Below the pieces are notes generated by a model. That model was given only the letters and a program-made list of their open reading frames with translations. It ran no database searches and was not told where the DNA came from. 64,000 nt of DNA from Bacteroidales bacterium M5. GTDB taxonomy: Bacteria; Bacteroidota; Bacteroidia; Bacteroidales; Muribaculaceae. The translations under genes and the position numbers were made by a program. Where the stretch lies: positions 1-64,000 of the forward strand of contig LUJP01000071.1 in NCBI GenBank assembly GCA_001689535.1, written 5' to 3'. Positions 9,562-18,699 of this stretch are shown piece by piece (the stretch's first letter is position 1; each line of letters opens with the position of its first letter).

Positions 9562-10550
9562 ATATTCCATATATATAACACCGCGCATACACCGGCGAGC
9601 GAAAGCACCCAGATGTAGCTGCGGCGTTCATAATTTATTCTGAAGAACAATGCCGTCTGAATGGCAGTGAAGCACATCAGCGGAGGCAGATAGCTGTCAG
9701 GAGCACCGAAATACACCACGGCGAGCACCATCGTGGCCACGGTCATGGAGGCCATCAGGCCGTTGAGTGCGCGCGCGCGGGCATTGTAACTATAAACGCG
9801 GTAGAGATTGTGCATCAGCATTATCGTGCACCACACCAGCAAAAACGCCACAGTAGCGGCCAGCGGACTGAGGAAATCGCCCGTCAGGAACATCGACGGC
9901 GAGAACCATACGTCAGGCAGATAAAGCCCGCGGAAACCTTCCGGATAAAACCCGAGCAGAAGCCAGAAGGGAGTGACTACGCCAAGCGTCGCGCCCACAA
10001 CCGAGCGCACAGTAAAGCTACGCATCTGTATGCACCCGGCAAGCAGCACCGGAAGGTATATCAGGGCGGCAGCCTGAACCATTGATGCCGCCGTGCACAG
10101 AAAGAACGCGAGAAACACCGTCTGGGTTCGGTCAGGCCGCTGATAACATGAATAAAGAAGCGCAATTACCGTGAGCGCGAGCAGAGCAAGCGCCGTGCCG
10201 GGCACAAACCGCGCCGACACCTCAGGCACCGAACACTGCATCAGCAGATACAGTCCGCCCAGCAACACGGAAGACGTACGCAGAAGATTGAACGTGCGGT
10301 TCACCAGCACCATCATCACAGCCACGGCAACCATCGCCACAGCCGAGAGCGCCAGCGAAAGTTCCGCCGTCATGGAGGGGAGCCCCGAATGCACGAGCAG
10401 GCCGCCGAAGTCGGCGGCCGCTGCCTTTACGTCCGTAATCCATCCGCACAGCGCGGCGGCGCATGCACCTCCCAGTCCAACTGCCCCGATAAGCAAAGAG
10501 CCTCCCCGGGAGCGGAGAAAACGCGATATGTCTTTTTCCTTCCCGGTCAT
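9552..10550 (-). CDS. Polytopic membrane protein of unknown function
   Basis: 332 residues with roughly nine to ten hydrophobic segments spread over the whole length, and a short basic N-terminus (MTGKEKDISRFLRSRGG) that is cytoplasmic by the positive-inside rule. No transporter or enzyme motif is recognised. It lies 13 bp after purD and overlaps pdxB, so it belongs to the run rlmL-like > purD > this gene > pdxB. A housekeeping role is plausible from context, but nothing in the sequence defines it. Confidence 0.75.
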   Translation of the reverse strand: MTGKEKDISRFLRSRGGSLLIGAVGLGGACAAALCGWITDVKAAAADFGGLLVHSGLPSMTAELSLALSAVAMVAVAVMMVLVNRTFNLLRTSSVLLGGLYLLMQCSVPEVSARFVPGTALALLALTVIALLYSCYQRPDRTQTVFLAFFLCTAASMVQAAALIYLPVLLAGCIQMRSFTVRSVVGATLGVVTPFWLLLGFYPEGFRGLYLPDVWFSPSMFLTGDFLSPLAATVAFLLVWCTIMLMHNLYRVYSYNARARALNGLMASMTVATMVLAVVYFGAPDSYLPPLMCFTAIQTALFFRINYERRSYIWVLSLAGVCAVLYIWNIWI

Positions 10551-10563
10551 CCTTTCGCCGGAC

Positions 10564-11844
10564 TTATTTCAGATTCATCAGGTCGCGACCTATGTCGCGG
10601 CGGAAATATTTGCCCTCGAAATCCACAAGGGCTACCGACTTGAAGCTGCGCTCCACGGCATCGGCAATATCCTTGCCAAGTGAGCTCACGGCGATAACAC
10701 GTCCGCCGGAGGTTACCACAGTGCCGTCGTCGAGTTTCTTTGTGCCAGCATGGAACAGTATGGAATCAGTCACTTTATCAAGACTGGTTATCACCTTGCC
10801 TTTGGGATAATTTCCGGGATAGCCCCCGCTCACAATCATCACAGTTGCTGCGGTTGCCGGATTGTGACGGAGCGGAAGATTGCCTAAATCGCCCTCGGCG
10901 GCAGCTTTCATCAGCTGCACCAGATCGGAATCCACGCGCAGCATCACGGCCTCGGTCTCGGGGTCGCCCATGCGCACGTTGTATTCTATCACCATCGGTT
11001 CCCCCTCTACGTTTATGAGGCCGAGGAATATGAAGCCACGGTATATGATGCCTTCTTCTGCAAGGCCCTTTACCGTCGGCTCTATGATGCGTTCGGTCAC
11101 TTTGCGCATGAACGTCTCGTCGGCGAACGGCACGGGGCTGATGGCACCCATACCTCCGGTATTGAGACCCGTGTCGCCCTCGCCTATGCGCTTGTAGTCC
11201 TTGGCTACGGGCAGCACACGGTAACCGCCGTTGCCGTCCGTAAGCACGAATACCGAACATTCTATACCCTTGAGGAATTCCTCTATCACCACCGTTGCCG
11301 ATGATTTGCCGAACATGCCTCCCAGCATCTCGCGCAGGGACTTCTTGGCCTCATCAAGCGAGTCGATTATCAGCACACCCTTTCCGGCTGCGAGGCCGTC
11401 GGCTTTCAGCACATAAGGGGGCTTGAGCTCTTCCAGGAAGCGGCATCCTTCCTCGGCCGTCTCCTGAGTGAAGGAGCGGAAACGGGCTGTGGGAATGCCG
11501 TGTGCGGTCATGAATCGCTTTGCGAAATCCTTGCTGCCCTCAAGTTGCGCGCCGGCTTTCGACGGGCCTACCACGAGCAGTCCGGGACGTTTCCCGGCAA
11601 AATAGTCGTAGATGCCGGCCACAAGAGGATCCTCGTTGCCTACTACCACCATGTCTATGCCGTTGGCGCCCACAAAGGCATCCACGGCCTCGAAATCGAG
11701 AGGCGAGAGAGCCACATTGGTGCCGTAGGCTCCGGTCCCACCGTTGCCGGGAGCTATAAAGAGTTTGTCACAAAGTTCGCTTTGGCTTATTTTCCAGGCC
11801 AGAGCCGATTCGCGGCCGCCTGAACCGAGCAGAAGAATGTTCAT
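10564..11844 (-). CDS. purD: Phosphoribosylamine-glycine ligase
   Basis: ATP-grasp enzyme making GAR from phosphoribosylamine and glycine, the second step of de novo purine synthesis. The 426-residue length is standard. It starts with the signature MNILLLGSGGRESAL, has the ATP-grasp core (LKADGLAAGKGV around 145-156), the metal-binding region EYNVRMGDPETE (about 285-296) and the C-terminal segment ending DIGRDLMNLK. It follows the rRNA methyltransferase gene by 13 bp. Confidence 0.97.
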   Translation of the reverse strand: MNILLLGSGGRESALAWKISQSELCDKLFIAPGNGGTGAYGTNVALSPLDFEAVDAFVGANGIDMVVVGNEDPLVAGIYDYFAGKRPGLLVVGPSKAGAQLEGSKDFAKRFMTAHGIPTARFRSFTQETAEEGCRFLEELKPPYVLKADGLAAGKGVLIIDSLDEAKKSLREMLGGMFGKSSATVVIEEFLKGIECSVFVLTDGNGGYRVLPVAKDYKRIGEGDTGLNTGGMGAISPVPFADETFMRKVTERIIEPTVKGLAEEGIIYRGFIFLGLINVEGEPMVIEYNVRMGDPETEAVMLRVDSDLVQLMKAAAEGDLGNLPLRHNPATAATVMIVSGGYPGNYPKGKVITSLDKVTDSILFHAGTKKLDDGTVVTSGGRVIAVSSLGKDIADAVERSFKSVALVDFEGKYFRRDIGRDLMNLK

Positions 11845-11857
11845 ATATTATCGCAAG

Positions 11858-13414
11858 TTATTCGTTGTTATCGTTTTCGGTGCTCTGATTTCCCTGCGCT
11901 CCCGGGCGTTTCCAGCCGCGGCGCGGACGCATCATCGGGCCTTCGCTTTTGGGGAGCGACGGCTTGCGGCCTATCAGGCTCTTCAGCGCGGCCTCGTTGC
12001 GGCGGCGTGCCAGCGGGTTCTCCGAGAATTCCTCGCGGGAAATCTCGCGCCGTTCCTTACGGTCTTTTTTACGGTCCTGGCGGTTGCCGGCATGATAGCG
12101 CTCTTCAAGGGCCGACAGCTTGCGGCCTTTGTCGGCAGAGCGGTGCTCCTTGCCTCCCATGCCTGAACGGCGTGCGTCGGCAGCCCATTTCTCATCGCTC
12201 TTGTAGCGGAATTTCGGTTTGCAGTCGGCACCGGCACGCTCGCCTTTCAGCTTGCCGCCTTCGGAGCGGAAGTCACGCATATTGCCGTCGAATATTATAT
12301 ACTCGCGCAGCTCGCATTCCAGCGATCCGTTGAGCAGAGGCATCTTGACCGACGGTGCCAGGCCTATCTTATGGAAGTATTCCTCACGGTAGCCGATTAT
12401 CCAGGCGTGATATCCTCCGAACACATGCTTGAGCTTACGGCCAAGGAGCGCGTAGAGTCCCTCCATGTCGTCCACGGAGATACGCTCCCCGTAAGGGGGA
12501 TTGGTTATGAGCACTCCGTCGGCCGGAGCCTCTTCCCAGCGGGCGAGAGGCTTAACTTCCAGGTCTATATACTTCATCATGCCTGCGCTCTTTATGTTCT
12601 CGCGGGCTATGGCTATGGCCTTGGGCGATATATCGGCGCCTATTATGCGGTGGGTGAAGGTGCGTTCCTGCGAATCGTCGTTGTAGATTGAATCGAAAAG
12701 TTCGGCATCGAAATCGGCCCACGATTCGAAAGCGAAACGACGGCGGTAAATGCCGGGATGAGTACCCGTGGCTATCATGGCAGCCTCGATGAGGAATGTG
12801 CCGCTGCCACACATGGGATCTACCAGCGGGCAGTCGCCGCGCCAGCCGCTTTTGAGTATTATGCCGGCGGCAAGCACCTCGTTTATGGGTGCTTCAGTCT
12901 GTGCCACACGGTAGCCGCGCTTGTGGAGCGACTCGCCCGACGAATCAAGCGAGAGCGTTACGCGCTCACCCGAGATATGCACATTGATCATCACATCGGC
13001 ATCCTGCAGCCTAACGCCGGGACGCACATCCGGTCCGAGACGGTCGCGGAACCAGTCCACGATGGCATCCTTCACCCTGTAGGTCACGAAACGCGAATGG
13101 GTGAATTCCTCCGAATTCGCCACCGTATCGATGGCGAAAGTCTTGTCGGGTGACAGCACCTTGCTCCACTCGAATTCCTTCACGCCTTCGTAGAGCGCGT
13201 CGGGAGTGTCGGCGATAAACTTATATATAGGCTTTAGAATCCGCAATGCCGTGCGGCAGCACAGGTTGGCTTTGTACAGCATCTCCAGATCTCCTTCAAA
13301 TGAAACCATGCGGAGCCCGGGCTCTACATTCAAGGCTCCGAGATTGCGGAGCTCCTCTGCCAGCACATCTTCCAGCCCCTGGAAGGTCTTGGCTACCATT
13401 TCAAACGTTTGCAT
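11858..13414 (-). CDS. rlmL: THUMP-domain 23S rRNA guanine N2-methyltransferase (RlmL N-terminal type)
   Basis: SAM-dependent RNA methyltransferase, 518 residues from the ATG at 13414. An N-terminal ferredoxin-like/THUMP region (about 1-160) precedes the class I methyltransferase domain with the SAM loop DPMCGSGTFLIEAA (around 195-208) and the catalytic NPPYGERI (around 303-310) typical of N2-guanine methyltransferases. Residues after about 390 form a Lys/Arg-rich low-complexity tail, absent from E. coli RlmL, probably an RNA-binding extension. Only the RlmL half of the E. coli RlmKL fusion is present. A TACTTTTG -7-like box (minus strand, 13452-13459) lies upstream. Confidence 0.85.
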   Translation of the reverse strand: MQTFEMVAKTFQGLEDVLAEELRNLGALNVEPGLRMVSFEGDLEMLYKANLCCRTALRILKPIYKFIADTPDALYEGVKEFEWSKVLSPDKTFAIDTVANSEEFTHSRFVTYRVKDAIVDWFRDRLGPDVRPGVRLQDADVMINVHISGERVTLSLDSSGESLHKRGYRVAQTEAPINEVLAAGIILKSGWRGDCPLVDPMCGSGTFLIEAAMIATGTHPGIYRRRFAFESWADFDAELFDSIYNDDSQERTFTHRIIGADISPKAIAIARENIKSAGMMKYIDLEVKPLARWEEAPADGVLITNPPYGERISVDDMEGLYALLGRKLKHVFGGYHAWIIGYREEYFHKIGLAPSVKMPLLNGSLECELREYIIFDGNMRDFRSEGGKLKGERAGADCKPKFRYKSDEKWAADARRSGMGGKEHRSADKGRKLSALEERYHAGNRQDRKKDRKERREISREEFSENPLARRRNEAALKSLIGRKPSLPKSEGPMMRPRRGWKRPGAQGNQSTENDNNE

Positions 13415-13538
13415 ACGGCTTATTACGGTAAAAATGTCAATGATTATTCTGCAAAAGTACCAAAAAGAAAACAATTCCGAAATCTATTCCCCCATTTCAT
13501 TCACCCCTCACCCCAAAATTTCAATCGAGACATTGCTA

Positions 13539-13663
13539 CGTCGCGGAGCGACGATTTCTTTCTAACCCGTTGCGCCAGCTACGGGTAAAGGACATTCCTA
13601 TTCTCTCTGCGGCAAGCCTGGGAATGGCGCCGCCGCAGAAAATGCGCCAGCTTGGGCCCCAAG
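13539..13663. repeat. Structured intergenic element with four consecutive hairpins
   Basis: Four short inverted repeats follow each other: 13539-13544/13548-13553, 13565-13570/13581-13586, 13606-13613/13632-13639 and 13651-13656/13658-13663. The stems are GC-rich, unlike the flanking AT-rich spacer. The form resembles dispersed REP-like sequences of Bacteroidales genomes, or a small structured RNA; no second copy of the whole element is in this window. Confidence 0.5.
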
Positions 13664-13791
13664 TTATTTGGTGGATTTAATAGAATAAAGCAAGATGCTC
13701 TCTCCAAACAACACTTTCACATCAAAAACGCTCTTTAGAAAAAGCACTTTTCAGAAAAAAACGAGATAAACCTGAGCCTGAATAACGAGTG

Positions 13792-13813
13792 CCGTCGATA
13801 AGGATATCGACGG
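13792..13813. other. Hairpin, perfect 9-bp stem
   Basis: 13792-13800 pairs with 13805-13813 around a 4-nt loop. It lies about 105 bp beyond the folA stop on the downstream side, so it could act in the folA 3' region, but there is no clear T-run. Role unknown. Confidence 0.45.
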
Positions 13814-13860
13814 TCCATGGGTGCGAGGGCAGACATCGGCCTGAAAAAAGGTCTACGCGG

Positions 13861-13884
13861 TTCTGCCGTTCCCGCGCGGTTCTG
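13861..13884. repeat. 24-nt dispersed motif, copy 1
   Basis: Matches 33250-33273 at 22 of 24 positions in the same orientation (mismatches at motif positions 7 and 18). Both copies are intergenic, begin TTCTGC and end GTTCTG, and are GC-rich. Confidence 0.5.
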
Positions 13885-13919
13885 AGTTTCTGACACCCGT
13901 CGGGGCGCCGTGGAAACAC

Positions 13920-14423
13920 TCAGCGCCGATGGAGGGTAAGGAAGCGGTAGGAGGCGCCGGAGCGCGGGTCGGTGGCGGAGTCGGACTGCTCGGTGACGGC
14001 CCATTCCTCGCCTACGGGCGGGAAATGCACGTCGGCGTCCGGCACATCGGCGTCAATCGCCGTGAGTTCCAGCCTGGTTGCAAGCGGCATCGCCTGACGA
14101 TAGATTTCGCCGCCGCCGATAATCATCACCTCCGGAGCGCCGTCGCACATCCTCAGAGCTTCTTCAAGCGATGCGGCCCGCTCGGCACCGTCGGCCGCAA
14201 AAGAAGAGTTGCGCGTCACCACTATGTTGCGCCGGCCGGGCAACGCGCCTCCGGGGAGCGACTCAAAGGTGCGCCGTCCCATCACCAGCGGCTTACCCAT
14301 GGTTATCTGCTTAAAGCGCCGCAGGTCGGCGCTGATGTGGAAAGGCATATCGCCCTTTATGCCTATGGCACCGTCGCGCGCCACGGCTGCTATCACGGTC
14401 ACTTCCATAACATGCGCGGTCAT
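13920..14423 (-). CDS. folA: Dihydrofolate reductase
   Basis: NADPH-dependent reduction of dihydrofolate to tetrahydrofolate, regenerating the cofactor oxidised by ThyA. The 167 residues show the classic order: AVARDGAIG near the N-terminus, the catalytic acidic residue in KGDMPFH, the NADPH-binding GRRTFESLP, and [10 protein letters not shown]. The ATG at 14423 overlaps the thyA stop by 4 bp (ATGA). Last gene of the run 4Fe-4S protein > thyA > folA. Confidence 0.96.
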   Translation of the reverse strand: MTAHVMEVTVIAAVARDGAIGIKGDMPFHISADLRRFKQITMGKPLVMGRRTFESLPGGALPGRRNIVVTRNSSFAADGAERAASLEEALRMCDGAPEVMIIGGGEIYRQAMPLATRLELTAIDADVPDADVHFPPVGEEWAVTEQSDSATDPRSGASYRFLTLHRR

Positions 14424-15214
14424 ACCGATACTTTGCCGGCGATGTGAGGCAGCGGATCATAATCCTCGAGCCTGAAATCGTCGTAGGTGAAACCGAATAT
14501 ATCCTTCACATCGGGGTTGAGCACCATCCGCGGCAATTTGCGGGGCTCACGACTGAGCTGTTCCTCCACCTGACTGAAATGGTTGCTGTAGATGTGGGCG
14601 TCGCCCAGCGTATGGATGAACTCACCGGGCTTCAGTCCCGTAACCTGCGCCACCATCATAAGCAGCAACGCATAGGAGGCGATGTTGAACGGCACGCCGA
14701 GAAAACAATCGGCCGAACGCTGATAGAGCTGGAGGCTAAGCCGTCCGTCGGCCACATAGAACTGAAACAGAGCGTGACACGGAGGCAGCTTCATGTCCGG
14801 CAGGTCGGCTACGTTCCAGGCGCTCACTATTATACGGCGCGAATCGGGATTTTTCTTTATCGTCTCCACGGCCTCCGTTATCTGGTCGATGAATCCGCCG
14901 TTGTAATCGGGCCATGAGCGCCACTGATAGCCATACACGTGGCCCAGGTCACCGTTCTCGTCGGCCCATTCATTCCAGATTCTCACGCCATTGTCCTGAA
15001 GGTATTTCACATTAGTGTCGCCTTTCAGAAACCACAGAAGCTCATGGATTATGGATTTCAGATGCAGTTTCTTGGTGGTTAGCAACGGGAATCCTTCCGA
15101 AAGGTCGAAGCGCATCTGATAGCCGAACACCGAGCGGGTGCCCGTGCCGGTGCGGTCGTTTTTGTCTGTGCCCTCTTCCATTATATGGCGGAGCAGCTGA
15201 AGATATTGTTTCAT
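14420..15214 (-). CDS. thyA: Thymidylate synthase
   Basis: Methylates dUMP to dTMP using 5,10-methylene-tetrahydrofolate. The 264-residue protein is the E. coli ThyA length, with the dUMP/folate-site arginine in DRTGTGT, the active-site cysteine in [10 protein letters not shown] (about 146), and the [17 protein letters not shown] signature. It overlaps folA downstream and the 4Fe-4S protein gene upstream by 4 bp each, so the three are translationally coupled. Confidence 0.98.
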   Translation of the reverse strand: MKQYLQLLRHIMEEGTDKNDRTGTGTRSVFGYQMRFDLSEGFPLLTTKKLHLKSIIHELLWFLKGDTNVKYLQDNGVRIWNEWADENGDLGHVYGYQWRSWPDYNGGFIDQITEAVETIKKNPDSRRIIVSAWNVADLPDMKLPPCHALFQFYVADGRLSLQLYQRSADCFLGVPFNIASYALLLMMVAQVTGLKPGEFIHTLGDAHIYSNHFSQVEEQLSREPRKLPRMVLNPDVKDIFGFTYDDFRLEDYDPLPHIAGKVSV

Positions 15215-16185
15215 TTATCCTTGATTTTTTCGTTTTCGCAGGTGGGTTGCAACGGGTCGCTTAGTGTGGAGGCCGAAAGGCAGCCTTCCTTGTCGAGCGC
15301 CGGATCGGGACGCTTGGCCAGGCCGCTCACTCGCTGCATGAGCGGTGTCGACAGTCTGTGACGCCGCGTGGTATAGCGTATGGCGCGGTTGGGACAGATG
15401 TCCACACAGTCAAAGCAGTTCACACAGCGTGAGCCGTCCACCACATGGTCCGTGAGGTCTATGCACTGTCCTTTGCATACATCCTCGCATTTACGGCAAT
15501 TGATACACAGATCCGTGTCGATGTCCATCTGCAGAATCGAGAAACGGCCCACGAATCCCAGCATGGTACCGATGGGACAGAATGTATTGCAGAGAGTGCG
15601 TCCGCCCGATGCCGCCGCTACCGACACGCCTATGAACAGCACGAACGCCAGCGCCGTCGAGGCGGCCGATGCCGTGAATATCTCTACCGTTTTCTCAGGC
15701 GCGATACCCATATAGCCTGCAGCCCATTCGAGAGAGCGGATAGCCGGCGAGCCTATGCCGCGACAGATATGACGATAGATCTGCGCGGGATCGAGAATCG
15801 ACACTATGGCCGACATTCCCAGCACCGCCATAGCCACGGCAAGCGCCAGAAAAAACAGCCGGGTGAAATGACGCGGGGGGCTCCAGCGGTAATGCCGGTG
15901 TCCCTCCCGCGAAGTGCCGAAACCGGCCACTCGGGCCACAATGTCCTGGAGCGTGCCCAACGGGCAGACGCTCGAGCAGTAGACGCGGCCGAACACGAGC
16001 GTGATTATCACCCACACCACGAAGCTGAAAACCGTGAGCGAAGCCACTGCCGTGCCTATCTGAGCCTTGAGCAGGAACGGCCCTATAACCGGCACCGTGA
16101 ACGCCGACGACGACATCATGAGCGAAATTATCACCCATGCCACTATCGAGACCACTATTCGGGTTGTGCGTAATATTCTGTTCAT
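15211..16185 (-). CDS. NapH/YccM-like 4Fe-4S membrane protein
   Basis: 324-residue polytopic membrane protein of the NapH/RdxA ferredoxin type. About five to six hydrophobic helices are interspersed with two membrane-edge CxxxCP motifs (CSSVCPLG near 72, CNTFCPIG near 205), followed by two classical 4Fe-4S clusters ([11 protein letters not shown] about 229-239 and [11 protein letters not shown] about 256-266). Probably passes electrons between the membrane quinone pool and a periplasmic or cytoplasmic partner; the partner is not adjacent. First gene of the run leading into thyA-folA. A CAAACTTA sequence at 16210-16217 is the minus-strand -7 box. Confidence 0.85.
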   Translation of the reverse strand: MNRILRTTRIVVSIVAWVIISLMMSSSAFTVPVIGPFLLKAQIGTAVASLTVFSFVVWVIITLVFGRVYCSSVCPLGTLQDIVARVAGFGTSREGHRHYRWSPPRHFTRLFFLALAVAMAVLGMSAIVSILDPAQIYRHICRGIGSPAIRSLEWAAGYMGIAPEKTVEIFTASAASTALAFVLFIGVSVAAASGGRTLCNTFCPIGTMLGFVGRFSILQMDIDTDLCINCRKCEDVCKGQCIDLTDHVVDGSRCVNCFDCVDICPNRAIRYTTRRHRLSTPLMQRVSGLAKRPDPALDKEGCLSASTLSDPLQPTCENEKIKDK

Positions 16186-16281
16186 GTCTCAGGCTGCTGT
16201 TACCGACTGCAAACTTAGCGAAAATTTGGCAGTTTCGGGGAAAAAGGATAATTTGCAGTCAAATTTTCAGCCAAAGGACAC

Positions 16282-17202
16282 ATGCCCGGTCAAAGAGCAC
16301 CACGCAACCGCACACTGACTCTCGGCGAGGATGAGATTCCCTCGCTCGAGCCCCTGATATCTTCCGCCGACGATCTCCGCGCGGGTTATCACGACGATAT
16401 GATTGTGAACGCCGACCTGTTCGGCTGCCTCGACCTGATTCCCGACGGTTATTTCAGCCTCATAATCATCGACCCGCCCTACAACCTCTCGAAGGATTTC
16501 CACGGCCGGAAGTTCACCGCCATGAAGGATGATGATTACGAAAGCTATCTGCGCGGATGGCTGGGCCGCGTGGCCCGCAAACTCGCGCCCGACGGCTCGC
16601 TCTACCTGTGCGGCGACTGGCGGTGCGGATCGGCTATGCAGCGTGTGCTTGAAGAACACCTCACGGTGATGAACCGCATCACCTGGCAGCGCGAAAAAGG
16701 ACGCGGAGCCGCCGCCAACTGGAAAAACTCTATGGAGGATATATGGTTTGCCGTGAAGAATCCTTCAGACTATTATTTCAACCTCGAAGCCGTGAAAATC
16801 CGTCGCCGCGTCATTGCGCCATACCGTGTCGACGGTCGCCCGAAAGACTGGGAGGAATCTCCCGAGGGTAATTTCCGCGTCACATGTCCGTCCAATCTAT
16901 GGGACGACATCACTGTGCCCTTCTGGTCAATGCCCGAGAACACCGACCATCCCACCCAGAAGCCCGAAAAACTCTATGCCAAACTCATTCTCGCCTCGTC
17001 GCGCCCCGGCGACCGCATTTTCGACCCCTTCATGGGCAGCGGCACAGCAGCTGTGGTGGCCCGCAAGCTCGGCCGCCGTTTCTGTGGCGTGGAAGTGAAC
17101 CGCGACTACTGCCTATGGGCCGCCAAACGCCTCCTCCGTGCCGCCACCGACTCCACCATCCAAGGCTACGAAGATGGCCTCTTCCGCCCCCGCAACTCCT
17201 GA
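16282..17202 (+). CDS. Orphan DNA adenine/cytosine-N4 methyltransferase (beta class)
   Basis: 306-residue site-specific DNA methyltransferase. The catalytic motif IV, DPPYNL, is near residue 63 and the SAM-binding motif I, FDPFMGSGTA, is near 250, an order typical of the beta class (HinfI/RsrI-like). The target-recognition region lies between. No restriction endonuclease, specificity subunit or repair partner is adjacent, so it looks like a solitary epigenetic methyltransferase. It is divergent from the 4Fe-4S gene. Whether it makes N6-mA or N4-mC cannot be decided from motifs alone. Confidence 0.85.
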   Translation: MPGQRAPRNRTLTLGEDEIPSLEPLISSADDLRAGYHDDMIVNADLFGCLDLIPDGYFSLIIIDPPYNLSKDFHGRKFTAMKDDDYESYLRGWLGRVARKLAPDGSLYLCGDWRCGSAMQRVLEEHLTVMNRITWQREKGRGAAANWKNSMEDIWFAVKNPSDYYFNLEAVKIRRRVIAPYRVDGRPKDWEESPEGNFRVTCPSNLWDDITVPFWSMPENTDHPTQKPEKLYAKLILASSRPGDRIFDPFMGSGTAAVVARKLGRRFCGVEVNRDYCLWAAKRLLRAATDSTIQGYEDGLFRPRNS

Positions 17203-17219
17203 TTCCTACCATTCGCGCA

Positions 17220-17293
17220 CTGGGAGGATCGGCGTCCTCGCCGACCAAAATATTCAACTTCTCAGACCGACGGCCAGAGGCCGACGCTCCCAG
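17220..17293. repeat. 74-bp palindromic dispersed element, copy 1
   Basis: Begins CTGGGAGGATCGGC and ends GCCGACGCTCCCAG, so its ends are near-perfect inverted repeats. Two inner hairpins are visible (TCGGCG/CGCCGA, and CGGCC/GGCCG near the 3' end). The last 25 bp are identical to 20495-20519. It lies between the convergent methyltransferase and tadA stops, where it could also serve as a terminator. Confidence 0.7.
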
Positions 17294-17307
17294 ACATCAC
17301 ATGTTCA

Positions 17308-17769
17308 TTATTTGCGGCGAGCGGCGAAGAAGGTCTTCATCAGGGCCGCGCATTCTTCTTCAAGCACTCCGGCGGTCACCGTGGCCCGCGGATGAAACGG
17401 GCGGAGAGTGAAGGCCGAGTAGCCCCGACGCGGGTCTGCAGCGCCGTAGACTATGCGCGGACACTGGCTCCATCCCAACGCTCCGGCGCACATCAGGCAC
17501 GGTTCTACGGTAACGTAAAGCGTGCAGTCCGTAAGATATTTGCCGCCGAGGGTCTGCGCGGCGGCGGTAATGGCCTGGATTTCGGCGTGGGCGGTCACGT
17601 CGCTGAGGGTTTCGGTGAGATTGTGGCCACGCCCTATTATGCGCCCTTTGCACACTACCACGGCTCCCACGGGAACCTCGCCGGACTCTGCGGCATGCCT
17701 GGCCTCGTCGAGGGCAGCGCGCATGAAGCGCTCGTCGGATTCTCTGGCAGTTGTAGTTTCTTCATTCAT
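17308..17769 (-). CDS. tadA: tRNA-specific adenosine deaminase
   Basis: Zinc enzyme converting A34 to inosine in tRNA-Arg(ACG). The 153 residues show the cytidine-deaminase fold with HAEIQA (zinc His plus catalytic Glu) near 62 and PCLMCAGAL (zinc Cys pair) near 92. The frame could begin at 17769 or at a later ATG; 17769 overlaps the rnz stop by 4 bp, arguing for coupling. Normal length for the family. Confidence 0.93.
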   Translation of the reverse strand: MNEETTTARESDERFMRAALDEARHAAESGEVPVGAVVVCKGRIIGRGHNLTETLSDVTAHAEIQAITAAAQTLGGKYLTDCTLYVTVEPCLMCAGALGWSQCPRIVYGAADPRRGYSAFTLRPFHPRATVTAGVLEEECAALMKTFFAARRK

Positions 17770-18680
17770 AGCAGATCCAGTTTCATTCCTTCGGCGGCCG
17801 CAATCACTGAGGGGAATTCCTCGCGTGCCTGCGCGGCGAGAAGGTCGGTGGTGTCATATCGGTTGGAGTAATGCCCTATCACAAGCTGCGACGCTCCGGC
17901 CATTGCCGCTATGCGTCCGGCCTCGCGGGCTGTGGAGTGGCCGCGCTCGCGGGCCTGTGAGGCAAGCGAGTCATCGTAAGTTGCTTCGTGATACAGCGTG
18001 TGGACGCCCTTCACGGCCTCGGCCACGCGGGCGTCAAACATGGTGTCGCTGCAATAGGCGTAGCTCACCGAGGGGTCGGCCGCGGTGGTGAGGCGCGAGT
18101 TTTCTATCACCGTACCGTCTTCCCTCACGAAATCGGCTCCGTATTTCAAGGCGTGGCGCGCGGCCACCGGCACACCGTAATGCTCGAGCATGGCGCCGAT
18201 GAGGTGGCGCGGCTTGGGCTTCTCGGCAAAGAGGAAGCCGTAGGCGGGGATGCGGTGATAGAGCGGAAACGAGCTTATGGTCAGTGCGGGAGTGTCGATT
18301 ATCACGCCTCCGCCGGCAGGCAGCGGCTCGAACACTATGTCGTAAGGGGCCTCGCGGCAGAAGTAGCCAGTGACGGAGCGCATGAGCTCCAGCCCCGATG
18401 CTGGCAGATGGACGGTGACGCGCCCGGATTTCTCATGCAGCGCCAGGGTGGAGAGCAATCCCGGCAGACCCAACACATGGTCGCCGTGCATGTGCGATAT
18501 GAATATATGGCTCAGACGACTGAATTTCAGGCTCATGGCGCGCATCATCTTCTGCGCGCCCTCGCCGCAGTCAATCATATAGAGGGTGTCGCGGAAGTCA
18601 ACCACCTGCGCCGAGGGATTGTGACGCGGAGTGGGGGTTGCGGAGCCGCATCCGAGTATGTTGATTCTGAAACGTGCCAT
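17766..18680 (-). CDS. rnz: Ribonuclease Z
   Basis: Metallo-beta-lactamase-fold endonuclease that trims tRNA 3' trailers. The 304 residues carry the zinc motif SHMHGDHVLGLPG (about 62-74), the histidine in LYHEATYD and the late GHYSNRY motif, all typical of bacterial RNase Z. Start at the ATG at 18680. It is coupled to tadA by a 4-bp overlap, so two tRNA-maturation genes are cotranscribed. Confidence 0.95.
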   Translation of the reverse strand: MARFRINILGCGSATPTPRHNPSAQVVDFRDTLYMIDCGEGAQKMMRAMSLKFSRLSHIFISHMHGDHVLGLPGLLSTLALHEKSGRVTVHLPASGLELMRSVTGYFCREAPYDIVFEPLPAGGGVIIDTPALTISSFPLYHRIPAYGFLFAEKPKPRHLIGAMLEHYGVPVAARHALKYGADFVREDGTVIENSRLTTAADPSVSYAYCSDTMFDARVAEAVKGVHTLYHEATYDDSLASQARERGHSTAREAGRIAAMAGASQLVIGHYSNRYDTTDLLAAQAREEFPSVIAAAEGMKLDLL

Positions 18681-18699
18681 GTACGGGGTCTGTCGGGTG

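Larger units (their letters stand above)
13415..13919. other. 505-bp intergenic region with no gene
   Basis: No plausible coding frame is present. The rlmL-side 65 bp hold its promoter. The rest holds four successive hairpins (13539-13663), a fifth hairpin with a 9-bp stem (13792-13813) and a 24-nt motif at 13861-13884 that recurs near 33250. These are listed separately. Confidence 0.7.
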
